The notes under the pieces are model-generated. The model made no database searches, had not been told where the DNA came from, and saw only the letters and a list, made by a program, of their open reading frames with translations. A stretch of DNA of 64,000 bases from Clostridia bacterium (lineage in GTDB: Bacteria > Bacillota > Clostridia > Oscillospirales > Acutalibacteraceae). Both the position numbers and the translations under genes were made by a program. The number at the start of each line of letters is the position of its first letter. The stretch's first letter is position 1. Positions 52,487 through 60,675 of the stretch are shown here, piece by piece. The stretch covers positions 114,520 through 178,519 of the forward strand of contig JAFXBF010000001.1 in assembly GCA_017516745.1 (NCBI GenBank). Reading direction: 5' to 3'.

Positions 52487-53578
52487 ATGAAATCTTTCTG
52501 TGTGCTCAATTCCGCCGTTACTCCGGCCGTTGCCCTGAATATAGGTGCTGCTGTTGCCGAGGTGTTGGGCGGTAAATTAGGCGTGCTTTACTGCGGTTCG
52601 GATGCTTCTTGTGTGACGGCACAGAATATAGCAAAGGGGATAAAGAAGCAGGGTGGCTGTGCCATACTTGCAGAAAATGCTTTTGAGGCACAAACAGCTT
52701 TTGCCTGCAAGCATTATTCTCTTGACGGTGCGTTTTTTGTCAACGGTGACAGCAAATGCAGTATCAGTGTTTGCGGTGGTGATGCCGTTACTCTGACTTC
52801 CTCACAGGAAGAGGAGATATCTGCCCTTGTTGCAAAGGATAAATTAAGCGGTCACAGAGGCGGAAGTATTGTTCAGACCGATCTCAATTCGGTTTATTAC
52901 AAACACCTGCTTGAAATTGCCGAAAGTCTTGAGGGTGTTGCGGTGAGCATAAAATCCGAAAACCTGCTTATCAGAACTCAATGCACGAGAACCTTGCTTG
53001 CTTTGGGCGGTGAAAACAAAGGCAGAGTGACATTTTTTATCAGCCCGTCGGGTCTTTGTTTAAGTGCCGTGGATGAATACGGCAAAATCCGTACACGGGA
53101 TGAGCTGCTGTCGGTTTTGTATGCACTTAAAATAACACGTGAGAAAACTCCTGTTGAAATTTCCTTTTCGCTTTCCGAAGCCTTGGATGCACTTGCAAAA
53201 GAAAACGGCGTTGAAATCAGGCGCAGCTTTACGGGCGGAAACGAGCTTTTTACCAAGGATTCCGTTCTTCTTGCCGTTACGATTTTGAATTATATGTCAC
53301 AAATCGGCTGCGGATTGAATGAGCTTTGCTCAATTCTGCCCGAAACCGCAGTCAGCAGAAAGAGTTTTACGTCTTCTGCGGATATACTGAAAATTGCCGA
53401 TGCTATTGAGTGCGAACAGCTTGTGACTGACGGGAACAGTGTTTTTGCAAAAGTTCACGGGTCAAATGTCCTGGTAACTCCAAACGGCACACGGGGCAGA
53501 TACTGTCTTGAGGTGCAGGCGGCGGACAGTGAAACGGCACGTGAAATTGCACTTAGCTTGACAGATATATATAATTAA
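52487..53578 (+). CDS. Degenerate phosphohexomutase-fold protein (probable pseudoenzyme)
   Basis: 363 residues, shorter than the usual 450 or so. The fold follows the phosphoglucomutase/phosphomannomutase order: SAVTPAVALNIGAAVAEVL (start of domain 1), LGVLYCGSDASCVTAQNIAKG (where GRDTR... stands), LDGAFFVNGD (where the catalytic Ser loop TASHNP stands), VTFFISPSGLCLSAVDEYGKI (where the metal loop DGDxDR stands), TGGNELFTKDSVLLAV (where GExSGH stands), and VTPNGTRG (where RPSGTEP stands). Catalytic Ser, metal Asp residues and sugar/phosphate loops are all lost. A binding or regulatory role is more likely than catalysis. It precedes rnj by 100 bp with a weak terminator between. AAAGGAG Shine-Dalgarno. 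Confidence 0.72.
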   Translation: MKSFCVLNSAVTPAVALNIGAAVAEVLGGKLGVLYCGSDASCVTAQNIAKGIKKQGGCAILAENAFEAQTAFACKHYSLDGAFFVNGDSKCSISVCGGDAVTLTSSQEEEISALVAKDKLSGHRGGSIVQTDLNSVYYKHLLEIAESLEGVAVSIKSENLLIRTQCTRTLLALGGENKGRVTFFISPSGLCLSAVDEYGKIRTRDELLSVLYALKITREKTPVEISFSLSEALDALAKENGVEIRRSFTGGNELFTKDSVLLAVTILNYMSQIGCGLNELCSILPETAVSRKSFTSSADILKIADAIECEQLVTDGNSVFAKVHGSNVLVTPNGTRGRYCLEVQAADSETAREIALSLTDIYN

Positions 53579-53607
53579 AGTATAATTATTATTGATTAAG
53601 GATTTAT

Positions 53608-53634
53608 TTCGCCTTGGGCGTTAGGCGGATTTTT
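53608..53634 (+). terminator. Weak terminator between the phosphohexomutase-like gene and rnj
   Basis: A 7-bp stem, TTCGCCT/AGGCGGA (one G-T pair), 8-base loop, then TTTTT. Confidence 0.55.
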
Positions 53635-53678
53635 ATATTAACCATAAAGAATAAAAAACAGAAAAGAAAGAATTGATT

Positions 53679-55562
53679 ATGCAAGAAAAAAACACACAGA
53701 CAAAACAGCAGGAGAAGAAAAAGCAGACTAAAAAGTTTGCACGTTACTCAAAAATCTCCAAGCGCAATGCGCAACCCGAAAAGCAGGAAAAGCCCGTAAA
53801 ACAGGAGAAGCCTGCAAAGCAGACTAAACAGAGCAGTACCCGTAAGCAGAGCAAGAACACTGCAGAGAAGAATAAGCCGCAGAAACACAATAAACCCGTT
53901 TCAAACACACCCGTGCATATAGCCTTTCTCGGAGGACTTAACGAAGTCGGCAAGAATATGACTCTTTATGAGTACAACGGCAGTATGTTCCTTGTTGATT
54001 GCGGTCTTGCCTTCCCTGAGCCTGATTTGCTCGGTGTTGACCTTGTTCTGCCCGATTTTTCCTTTGTCGAAAAGAATATCGACAAAATCAAGGGTATCGT
54101 TGTTACTCACGGTCACGAGGACCATATCGGCGGTCTTGCCTATCTGCTTAAAACCGCAAATATCCCGATTTATTCCACAAAGCTTACAATCGGCCTTATT
54201 CAGGGCAAGCTCAAGGAGCACAATCTTCTTGATTCCGCAAAACTCAATGTCGTAAAGCCGGGCGATACAATCAAGCTCGGCGAGTTCGACGTTGAACTCA
54301 TCCACGTCAACCACTCAATACCCGATGCTGTGGCACTTGCCATTCGCTGCGATGCGGGCACGATTGTCCAGACGGGTGACTTCAAGATTGACACAACACC
54401 CATCGACGGTGAGCCTATTGATCTCAACCGCCTTGCACAAATCGGCACGGAGGGCGTGCTCTGCCTTCTTTCCGATTCAACCAATGCCGAAAGACCGGGC
54501 TACACAGAAAGCGAAAAGAAGGTCGGCGAATCCTTTGACCACCTTTTCCGCAGGGCAGGCAACCGCAGAATTATCGTTGCTACCTTTGCCTCAAACATCC
54601 ACCGTGTTCAGCAGATTATCAATACCGCTGCTGCGCTCGGCAGAAAGGTTGTCCTTTCGGGCAGAAGCCTTGAAAACGTTGTTGCAATAGCGCAGGAACT
54701 CGGTTATATCAACGTTCCCGAAGGTATTATTGTAAGCATTGATACCGTCAACCGCTATCCTGCCGAAAAAATGGTTATCATCACAACGGGCAGTCAGGGC
54801 GAGCCTATGTCAGCCCTTACCCGTATGGCTTTTTCAGACCACCGCAAGGTTGAAGTCGGCCCGATGGACTATATCATAATTTCCGCTACTCCCATTCCGG
54901 GCAACGAAAAGACCGTCGGCAAGGTTGTAAACGAGCTTATGAAGCTCGGCGCAGAGGTTATTTATGAGAAAATGTACGAGGTTCACGTTTCGGGTCACGC
55001 CTGTCAGGAAGAGCTGAAAATGATAATGAACCTTGTCAAGCCGAAGTATTTCATTCCCGTTCACGGTGAGCAGAAGCACCTGCAAAAGCACAGACTTCTT
55101 GCCGAATCCATAGGCATTGACCACCGCAATATAGTAATTGCCGACAACGGTATGGTTGTTGCAGTGAGCGAAAAGGAAATTAAAAACGCAGGTATAGTGC
55201 CTGCAGGCAAAATATTTGTTGACGGCTCAGGTGTAGGCGATGTCGGCAATATCGTTCTGCGTGACAGAAAGCACCTTTCACAGGACGGTATCATTATCAT
55301 AGCCGCAAGTGTTGAACCTGATACGGGCTATATCGTTTCGGGCCCCGATATCATTACAAGAGGCTTTGTATATGTAAAGGAAGCAGAAGAGCTTATTGAG
55401 GAAGCAAAGCAGATTGCCTTTGATACGCTTGAAGACAGACTCAGCCGTTCTCCGTCCGACCTTACTGCGGCAAAGAACAAAACAAGGGATGCGGTTTCTT
55501 CTTTTGTTTACGAACGCACACGCCGCAGTCCGATGATAGTCCCCATTATTATGGAGGTATGA
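53679..55562 (+). CDS. rnj: Ribonuclease J with a basic, repetitive N-terminal tail
   Basis: About 627 residues; the beta-CASP metallo-beta-lactamase core is the usual 550. Zinc site HGHEDH in VVTHGHEDHIGG; QTGDFKID and the later FIPVHGE His are present; beta-CASP residues include SDSTNAERPG and ATFASNIHRVQQII. The first 75 or so residues are almost all Lys, Gln, Glu, Asn and Pro, with QEKPVKQEKPAKQTKQ repeats, and could bind RNA or partners. 5'-exo and endoribonuclease in mRNA decay and rRNA processing. Start ATG 53679 has only a weak Shine-Dalgarno. gdpP follows after 4 bp. Confidence 0.95.
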   Translation: MQEKNTQTKQQEKKKQTKKFARYSKISKRNAQPEKQEKPVKQEKPAKQTKQSSTRKQSKNTAEKNKPQKHNKPVSNTPVHIAFLGGLNEVGKNMTLYEYNGSMFLVDCGLAFPEPDLLGVDLVLPDFSFVEKNIDKIKGIVVTHGHEDHIGGLAYLLKTANIPIYSTKLTIGLIQGKLKEHNLLDSAKLNVVKPGDTIKLGEFDVELIHVNHSIPDAVALAIRCDAGTIVQTGDFKIDTTPIDGEPIDLNRLAQIGTEGVLCLLSDSTNAERPGYTESEKKVGESFDHLFRRAGNRRIIVATFASNIHRVQQIINTAAALGRKVVLSGRSLENVVAIAQELGYINVPEGIIVSIDTVNRYPAEKMVIITTGSQGEPMSALTRMAFSDHRKVEVGPMDYIIISATPIPGNEKTVGKVVNELMKLGAEVIYEKMYEVHVSGHACQEELKMIMNLVKPKYFIPVHGEQKHLQKHRLLAESIGIDHRNIVIADNGMVVAVSEKEIKNAGIVPAGKIFVDGSGVGDVGNIVLRDRKHLSQDGIIIIAASVEPDTGYIVSGPDIITRGFVYVKEAEELIEEAKQIAFDTLEDRLSRSPSDLTAAKNKTRDAVSSFVYERTRRSPMIVPIIMEV

Positions 55563-55566
55563 TTTT

Positions 55567-57522
55567 TTGAAGCGCTTGTTCAGAAACAACATCTGTCTTT
55601 TCGGAATACTCGCCGTGGCGGTTTTTACCTGTGCCGTAATGTTCAGGTACAACAAAACCGTTGCGCTGGTTGAGCTTGCTATTTTTGCAGCCCTTGTCGG
55701 CCTTGCACTTGTCAGCAATATCATTTCCCTCAAGCATAAGGATGAAATGATATCTTCAATCAACCGAACTCTCGATTTTTCCGAAAAGGATAATTTGATG
55801 GGATTTCCGATGCCCGTGCTTGTCTGTACGGCCGGTGGAAGAATCCTTTGGTTCAACACGCTTTTCGGCTCCCGTGTGTTGGGCGATTATACGCTGATGA
55901 GTGATGATGTTACCCAGTTTCTCAACGGACACAGCGCTGACGAAATTGCAACACACGACAGAATTTTTACGGATATTTTTGATAATTCTTACTCAATATA
56001 TCCTTTCCCGATAACGGTCAGGGGGGATGCGGCTTTTGCGCTTCTTTTCTCCGATGAAACCGAAATGCGCAAGGTTTATTACGAATACCGCCTTTCCCGT
56101 CCGAGCGTAATGCTGATGAGTATTGACAACCTCGACGAAATTGAGCAGTCATATTCCGACGGCGACTTTGATGCTATGCGCAGCCGTGCGGAAAAGCTGA
56201 TTGATACATGGCTTGGTGAATACGGCTGTCTTATCCGCAAGCTCGGCGACGGCAGATTTGTTGTTGTCTGCGAAGAACGTGACCTTGAAAAAATGGTCGA
56301 AAAGAAATTCTCCGTGCTCGATTCAATCCGTGAATATGAGTATGAGGAAAAATTAGTCGGTATAACTCTTTCAATAGGCGTCGGCAAGGGAAAAACCCTG
56401 CGTGAGGGCGAAGCCAACGCCCGTCAGGCGCTTGATATGGCTGTCGGCAGAGGCGGAGACCAGGCGGCAATCCTTAAAAATGACGGCTATGAATTTTTCG
56501 GCGGTGTGTCAAAGGGCGTTGAAAAGCGCAGTAAGGCACGCACGAGAATTGTTGCCTCCGCTATTCAGAAGCTTATGGAAAACAGCTCAAATATCCTGAT
56601 TATGGGTCACCGCTTTTCCGACCTTGACAGCGTCGGCGCTGCCGTAGGTGTTCTGTGTGCCGCAAGAGCGGTTAACAAGGAAGCAAAAATTGTTGTCAAC
56701 CGCCGTCAGTCACTTGCACAGGCGCTGATAGATACGGTAGAAAAGACTACGGGTGATGTTTTCTGCTCGCCCGAGGAAGCACTCAGATTACTTGATAAAA
56801 AGACGCTTCTCATAATTGTCGATACTCACCGCTGTGAGGTTGTCGAAAGCGCAGAGCTTTATAAGCAGGCTGATACGGTTGTAATTATCGACCATCACAG
56901 AAAGAACGTTGATTTTATCAACAATTCAATCGTTTTTCAGCACGACCCCAATGCTTCTTCGACTTGCGAAATGGTTGCCGAAATGCTCCAGTATATGCCC
57001 GTAAAGCCTAAAATTAACGCAAGTGATGCCGATGCAATGCTTGCAGGCATAATGCTTGATACACGCAATTTTGCGCTTAAAACAGGAGTTCGTACATTTG
57101 AGGCTTCTGCCTTCCTTAAAAGCAAGGGTGCCGATACCGTAAAGGTACGAAAGCTGTTTATGAATAAGATGGAAAGCCTCAAGCTTCGCAATGAAGTAAT
57201 TGCTTCGGCACAGAATTACCGCTCCTGCGCAATTGCCTTTGCCGATATCAATTCCGAGGATATAAGAACAATTACCTCGCAGGCGGCAGACGAGCTGCTC
57301 AACATAGACGGTATATGTGCTTCGTTTGCAATGTTTGAAAGCGACGGTACTGTGAATATTTCCGCCCGTTCTCTGGGCGAAGTCAATGTTCAGGTCATTA
57401 TGGAAACCTTGGGCGGAGGCGGTCATCAGACTATGGCTGCTGCACAGCTTCGGGACTGTGACCGTGAAACTGCTACAACAAAGCTCTATGCGGCAATTGA
57501 CGAATATTTCAATAACAGATGA
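55567..57522 (+). CDS. gdpP: Cyclic-di-AMP phosphodiesterase, GdpP-like
   Basis: 651 residues: two membrane helices (about 10-55), PAS-like domain (about 80-160), degenerate GGDEF (about 170-305; GDGRFVVV in place of GGDEF), DHH domain (about 335-500: MGHRFSDLDSVGAAVG, DTHR, DHHRKN) and DHHA1 (about 560-651: GGGGHQTMAAAQ). Hydrolyses c-di-AMP. The start is TTG 55567, supported by GGAGG 9 bp upstream inside the rnj end. The gene pair rnj-gdpP is coupled. ktrAB in the same window are typical c-di-AMP targets. Confidence 0.94.
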   Translation: MKRLFRNNICLFGILAVAVFTCAVMFRYNKTVALVELAIFAALVGLALVSNIISLKHKDEMISSINRTLDFSEKDNLMGFPMPVLVCTAGGRILWFNTLFGSRVLGDYTLMSDDVTQFLNGHSADEIATHDRIFTDIFDNSYSIYPFPITVRGDAAFALLFSDETEMRKVYYEYRLSRPSVMLMSIDNLDEIEQSYSDGDFDAMRSRAEKLIDTWLGEYGCLIRKLGDGRFVVVCEERDLEKMVEKKFSVLDSIREYEYEEKLVGITLSIGVGKGKTLREGEANARQALDMAVGRGGDQAAILKNDGYEFFGGVSKGVEKRSKARTRIVASAIQKLMENSSNILIMGHRFSDLDSVGAAVGVLCAARAVNKEAKIVVNRRQSLAQALIDTVEKTTGDVFCSPEEALRLLDKKTLLIIVDTHRCEVVESAELYKQADTVVIIDHHRKNVDFINNSIVFQHDPNASSTCEMVAEMLQYMPVKPKINASDADAMLAGIMLDTRNFALKTGVRTFEASAFLKSKGADTVKVRKLFMNKMESLKLRNEVIASAQNYRSCAIAFADINSEDIRTITSQAADELLNIDGICASFAMFESDGTVNISARSLGEVNVQVIMETLGGGGHQTMAAAQLRDCDRETATTKLYAAIDEYFNNR

Positions 57523-57527
57523 ATTTA

Positions 57528-57561
57528 TCAGCGTGCTTTACGGAAAATGTGAGCACGCTGA
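57528..57561 (+). terminator. Hairpin after gdpP, possible terminator
   Basis: A perfect 10-bp stem, TCAGCGTGCT/AGCACGCTGA, with a 14-base loop, but no good T tract (AAATTATTT). Confidence 0.45.
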
Positions 57562-57592
57562 AAATTATTTACTTATTGTAACAGTATAATAT

Positions 57593-57621
57593 TTGACTAT
57601 TAACAATAAAAATGCTACAAT
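57593..57621 (+). promoter_or_regulatory. Promoter of the zinc-ribbon pseudokinase gene
   Basis: TTGACT (57593-57598), 17 bp, TACAAT (57616-57621). Confidence 0.75.
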
Positions 57622-57686
57622 ATATCTGTTTTATTATGTATGTTAACATTTATATATGATTGTAAAAAGAAACGGAGTGAACAAAC

Positions 57687-59474
57687 TTGATTAACAGCGA
57701 AAACCTTTGTATGAGCTGTATGAGAGATACGGGCGGTGCACAGCAGTGCCCCCACTGCGGATATAATGCCGATACACCGCAGACACCGCCTTACCTTCCC
57801 GTAAGGACTGTTATATCGGGCCGATACATTGTCGGCAGACTTCTTGAATATAACGGCGACGGTGCAACCTATATCGCCTGGGATATGAGTGAGCAGAGGG
57901 CGGTAAGACTGCGTGAATTTCTGCCCGATACGCTTTGCAACCGCAAGGCAGGGGAGAAGGCTGTTACCGTTATGTCAGGCTGCGAAACCGCATTCAACGA
58001 CTGTCTGGCGGATTTCCTTGAGCTCTGGCGCAGGCTTACCCGTATGAGCGGTCTATCGGCGCTTGATAATGTTCTTGAGGTATTTGAAGAAAACTCAACG
58101 GCTTATGCCGTTACTGACTATATCGAAACAATCAGCCTTCGTGATTATCTGCTTCGCAACAAAGCAGGCTATATTTCCTGGGAAAGAGCAAGAAGTCTGT
58201 TTATGCCCGTGCTCTCAACCCTCGGTATGCTTCACACGGCAGGTATAATTCACAGAGGCATTTCTCCCGTAACGCTTCTTATCGGAAGAGATGCAAAAAT
58301 GCGTATCAGCGGTTTTTCTATATCCCAGGCACGTACCGCAAGGGGAGACCTTACAGCTCAGCTTTTCCCCGGATATGCTGCAGTTGAGCAGTACGGCTTT
58401 GAGGGCAAGCAGGGCCCGTGGACAGATATCTACGCCTTTGCGGCTACTCTCTACCGTGCCCTTATCGGCACAGACCCCATAGAGGCAACAGAACGCCTTA
58501 CAAACGACAGACTTATGGTTCCCGGCAAATTTGCCGAACAGCTTCCCGCTTATGTTATCAACGGTCTGATTAACGCCTTACAGATTCTTCCCGAGGACAG
58601 AACAAGATCCGTTGAGCAGTTCAGGGCTGAGCTTTCTGCTTCTCCCACTGCAACCGCATCGGATTTTGCGGGTGCTGCTGTGCCTGAGGCTGTAAATGAG
58701 CCCGGCGGAAAACCGCAGCCCGAGAAAAAGCCTGTTCCCAAAAAACAGCCTGCCGGGAACAACGGGAAGAAGCTGGATGAAAACAAGCTTCTCATCCTTA
58801 AAACAGCGCTTATCAGTGCAATTATCGGCCTTGTTATTTTCCTTCTTGTCGTGCTTGTTTTCGGTGATAAAATAGGCTTTACCTCACCTGAACAGGAAAC
58901 GGAAGTCAGCACAAGAAACGAGCTTGTTCAGGTGCCGAATTTCGTCAACCGCAACTATGCCGAGGTTACCGCAACACCGTTCTGGACAAATAATTTTGTC
59001 TTTGAGCGTGCAGAAGCATACAGCGATACGATATCCAAAGGCTATATAATCAAGCAGAGTGTTCCTGCCGAAACCGAAGTCAATGCAGGTACAAAAATTG
59101 TTCTTACTGTATCACTTGGTATCGAGCAGTTTGAGCTTCCCTATGTTATCGGTATGGACTTTGAAGACGCAGCGGAAAGACTCAGAGCATCCAACTTCAA
59201 GGTCAGCAAAGAGCTTATTGAAAACGACGGTACGCATACCGCAGGTGTAGTACAGAGTGTAGCCAACCTCACGGTAGGCAAGAGCTATCCTAAGGGCACC
59301 GAAGTAACACTTGTTGTCTGGGATGAAGCACCCACGGAAGCACCGCTTATTCCGCCTGTTGACGAGCCTTCGTCTTCAGATGATACTTCAGATACGCAAG
59401 AGCCCTCAACCGATGAGCCTGCTGTTGAAAACACAGAGGAAAACACCGAAGGTGCTCTCACTCCTGCCGAATAA
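57687..59474 (+). CDS. Membrane zinc-ribbon, kinase-fold (probable pseudokinase), PASTA protein
   Basis: 595 residues. N-terminal zinc ribbon (Cys8, Cys11, Cys21, Cys24), protein-kinase fold (about 45-320), one membrane helix (about 370-392), two PASTA domains (about 405-545) and an acidic, Pro/Thr/Glu-rich tail. The kinase domain lacks key residues: the VAIK Lys is Arg76, HRD is HRG (189-191), its partner Asn is Thr196, and the DFG Asp is Ser208. GYAAVEQYGFEGKQGPWTDIYAF, the substrate-lobe region, is intact. It should bind cell-wall fragments outside through PASTA and signal inward without phosphotransfer, or bind ATP only. The start is TTG 57687 with ACGGAG upstream. It has its own promoter and terminator. 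Confidence 0.87.
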   Translation: MINSENLCMSCMRDTGGAQQCPHCGYNADTPQTPPYLPVRTVISGRYIVGRLLEYNGDGATYIAWDMSEQRAVRLREFLPDTLCNRKAGEKAVTVMSGCETAFNDCLADFLELWRRLTRMSGLSALDNVLEVFEENSTAYAVTDYIETISLRDYLLRNKAGYISWERARSLFMPVLSTLGMLHTAGIIHRGISPVTLLIGRDAKMRISGFSISQARTARGDLTAQLFPGYAAVEQYGFEGKQGPWTDIYAFAATLYRALIGTDPIEATERLTNDRLMVPGKFAEQLPAYVINGLINALQILPEDRTRSVEQFRAELSASPTATASDFAGAAVPEAVNEPGGKPQPEKKPVPKKQPAGNNGKKLDENKLLILKTALISAIIGLVIFLLVVLVFGDKIGFTSPEQETEVSTRNELVQVPNFVNRNYAEVTATPFWTNNFVFERAEAYSDTISKGYIIKQSVPAETEVNAGTKIVLTVSLGIEQFELPYVIGMDFEDAAERLRASNFKVSKELIENDGTHTAGVVQSVANLTVGKSYPKGTEVTLVVWDEAPTEAPLIPPVDEPSSSDDTSDTQEPSTDEPAVENTEENTEGALTPAE

Positions 59475-59501
59475 TCATAACAATATTATTATTAAAAAAT
59501 C

Positions 59502-59547
59502 AAACACGCAGCTTACCGTAATAAGTAAACTGCGTGTTTTGTTTTTG
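59502..59547. terminator. Bidirectional terminator between the pseudokinase and the GNAT gene
   Basis: A 10-bp stem, AAACACGCAG/CTGCGTGTTT, with an inner CTTAC/GTAA pairing, then TTTTGTTTTTG on plus and GATTTTTTAA on minus. Confidence 0.85.
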
Positions 59548-59562
59548 AAAAGGTAATCCTTT

Positions 59563-59997
59563 TTACTTAATGTGTTTTATTCTCTTCGATAAATGAAGTT
59601 CGTTATCATTTGTATATCCGAGTTTACCGTACACCGATTGAGCGATGAGGTTTTTCTCGCTTGTAAGAAGCTCATATCTGTGAAGCGGATAATTCATGCT
59701 GCAATAATCTTCAGCAAAAGTAATCATTTTACTTGCAATGCCTTGTTTTCTGTATTCCGGCAGAACATACACTTCAGTAATCTCAGGCATATATTCATCG
59801 TAACAGAAGGACTTTTTTAGTTGAACGCAAACAAAGCCTGCTAAAACGCCGTTTTCATCATCAACAATAACAATTTCTTGCTGGTTGTTTAACAAGGATT
59901 CCCTTATGTTTTCAACGGTTGTTTCACCTTTGCCGTTAAACTCGTCGTTAAGAATGCCCAATTGTTCTGCATCGCTTACAGTTGCTTTTCTTACCAT
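59563..59997 (-). CDS. GNAT-family N-acetyltransferase
   Basis: 144 residues covering a single GNAT fold; the acetyl-CoA motif is VYVLPEYRKQGIASKMI, and VYGKLGYTNDNELHLSK is the usual end. The substrate is unknown. Last gene of the proS-ktrB-ktrA run, 18 bp after ktrA. Confidence 0.9.
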   Translation of the reverse strand: MVRKATVSDAEQLGILNDEFNGKGETTVENIRESLLNNQQEIVIVDDENGVLAGFVCVQLKKSFCYDEYMPEITEVYVLPEYRKQGIASKMITFAEDYCSMNYPLHRYELLTSEKNLIAQSVYGKLGYTNDNELHLSKRIKHIK

Positions 59998-60015
59998 AAT
60001 ATCATTTCCAAATTC

Positions 60016-60666
60016 TTATTTTATTGAGGTGATTTTGGCAATGCTTTCTGTCTGGCCGATAACAACCATGTGGTCGTCTGCCTTGAAAACGTAATCTGCA
60101 CCTGGCATCGGGCGAAGCAGACCTTCACGCTTAACCGCAATAATGTTCAAATGATAATCTCTGCGGACATTTACTGTGGATATCGAGCGGCCGACCCAAG
60201 CATCGGGCACGGGGATTTCGTAAATCGAAAAATCGGACGTTAATTCAATGTAGTCATAAACATTGTCGGCGTTAAAGCGTATGGCAAGCCTTTCAGCCAT
60301 TGCTTTTTCGGGGTAAATAACCTCATCTGCACCGACGCTTTTAAGAAAGCGTGCCTGAATATCTCTGTTGGCCTTTGAAACAACGTACTTTGCGCCGAAA
60401 TCCTTGAGCAGAGCCGTAATTTCAAGAGAGGACTGGAAGTTTTCGCCGATAGAAACAAAGCAGATATCAAAGTTGTTTACGCCAAGTGCACGTACCGTGC
60501 CTTCGTTTGTGCAGTCGCCGACAAAAGAGTCGGTGAACATCGGTGCAAGCTCTTCAATTTTCACCTCGTCGCTGTCAACAATCATAACGTCATTGCCAAG
60601 CTCAAGCATTTTCTGCGCAAGATGTTTGCCGAAGCGCCCCATACCTATAACGAGTATGCTTTTCAT
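60016..60666 (-). CDS. ktrA: Potassium uptake regulatory subunit (KtrA/TrkA, RCK domains)
   Basis: 216 residues. The RCK_N Rossmann domain (1-130) starts ILVIGMGRFGKHLAQKM; the RCK_C domain (about 135-216) ends the protein. It gates the KtrB pore encoded 9 bp upstream, with ATP/ADP at RCK_N and, in Firmicutes, often c-di-AMP at RCK_C; the GdpP-type phosphodiesterase in this window fits that link. Whether this protein binds c-di-AMP cannot be read here. Confidence 0.92.
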   Translation of the reverse strand: MKSILVIGMGRFGKHLAQKMLELGNDVMIVDSDEVKIEELAPMFTDSFVGDCTNEGTVRALGVNNFDICFVSIGENFQSSLEITALLKDFGAKYVVSKANRDIQARFLKSVGADEVIYPEKAMAERLAIRFNADNVYDYIELTSDFSIYEIPVPDAWVGRSISTVNVRRDYHLNIIAVKREGLLRPMPGADYVFKADDHMVVIGQTESIAKITSIK

Positions 60667-60675
60667 ATATCCACC

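Noticed and set aside
55559-55570. ATG at 55559 as gdpP start
   Set aside because: It is in another frame and meets TGA after three codons; TTG 55567 has the right distance from GGAGG and opens the membrane-helix sequence.
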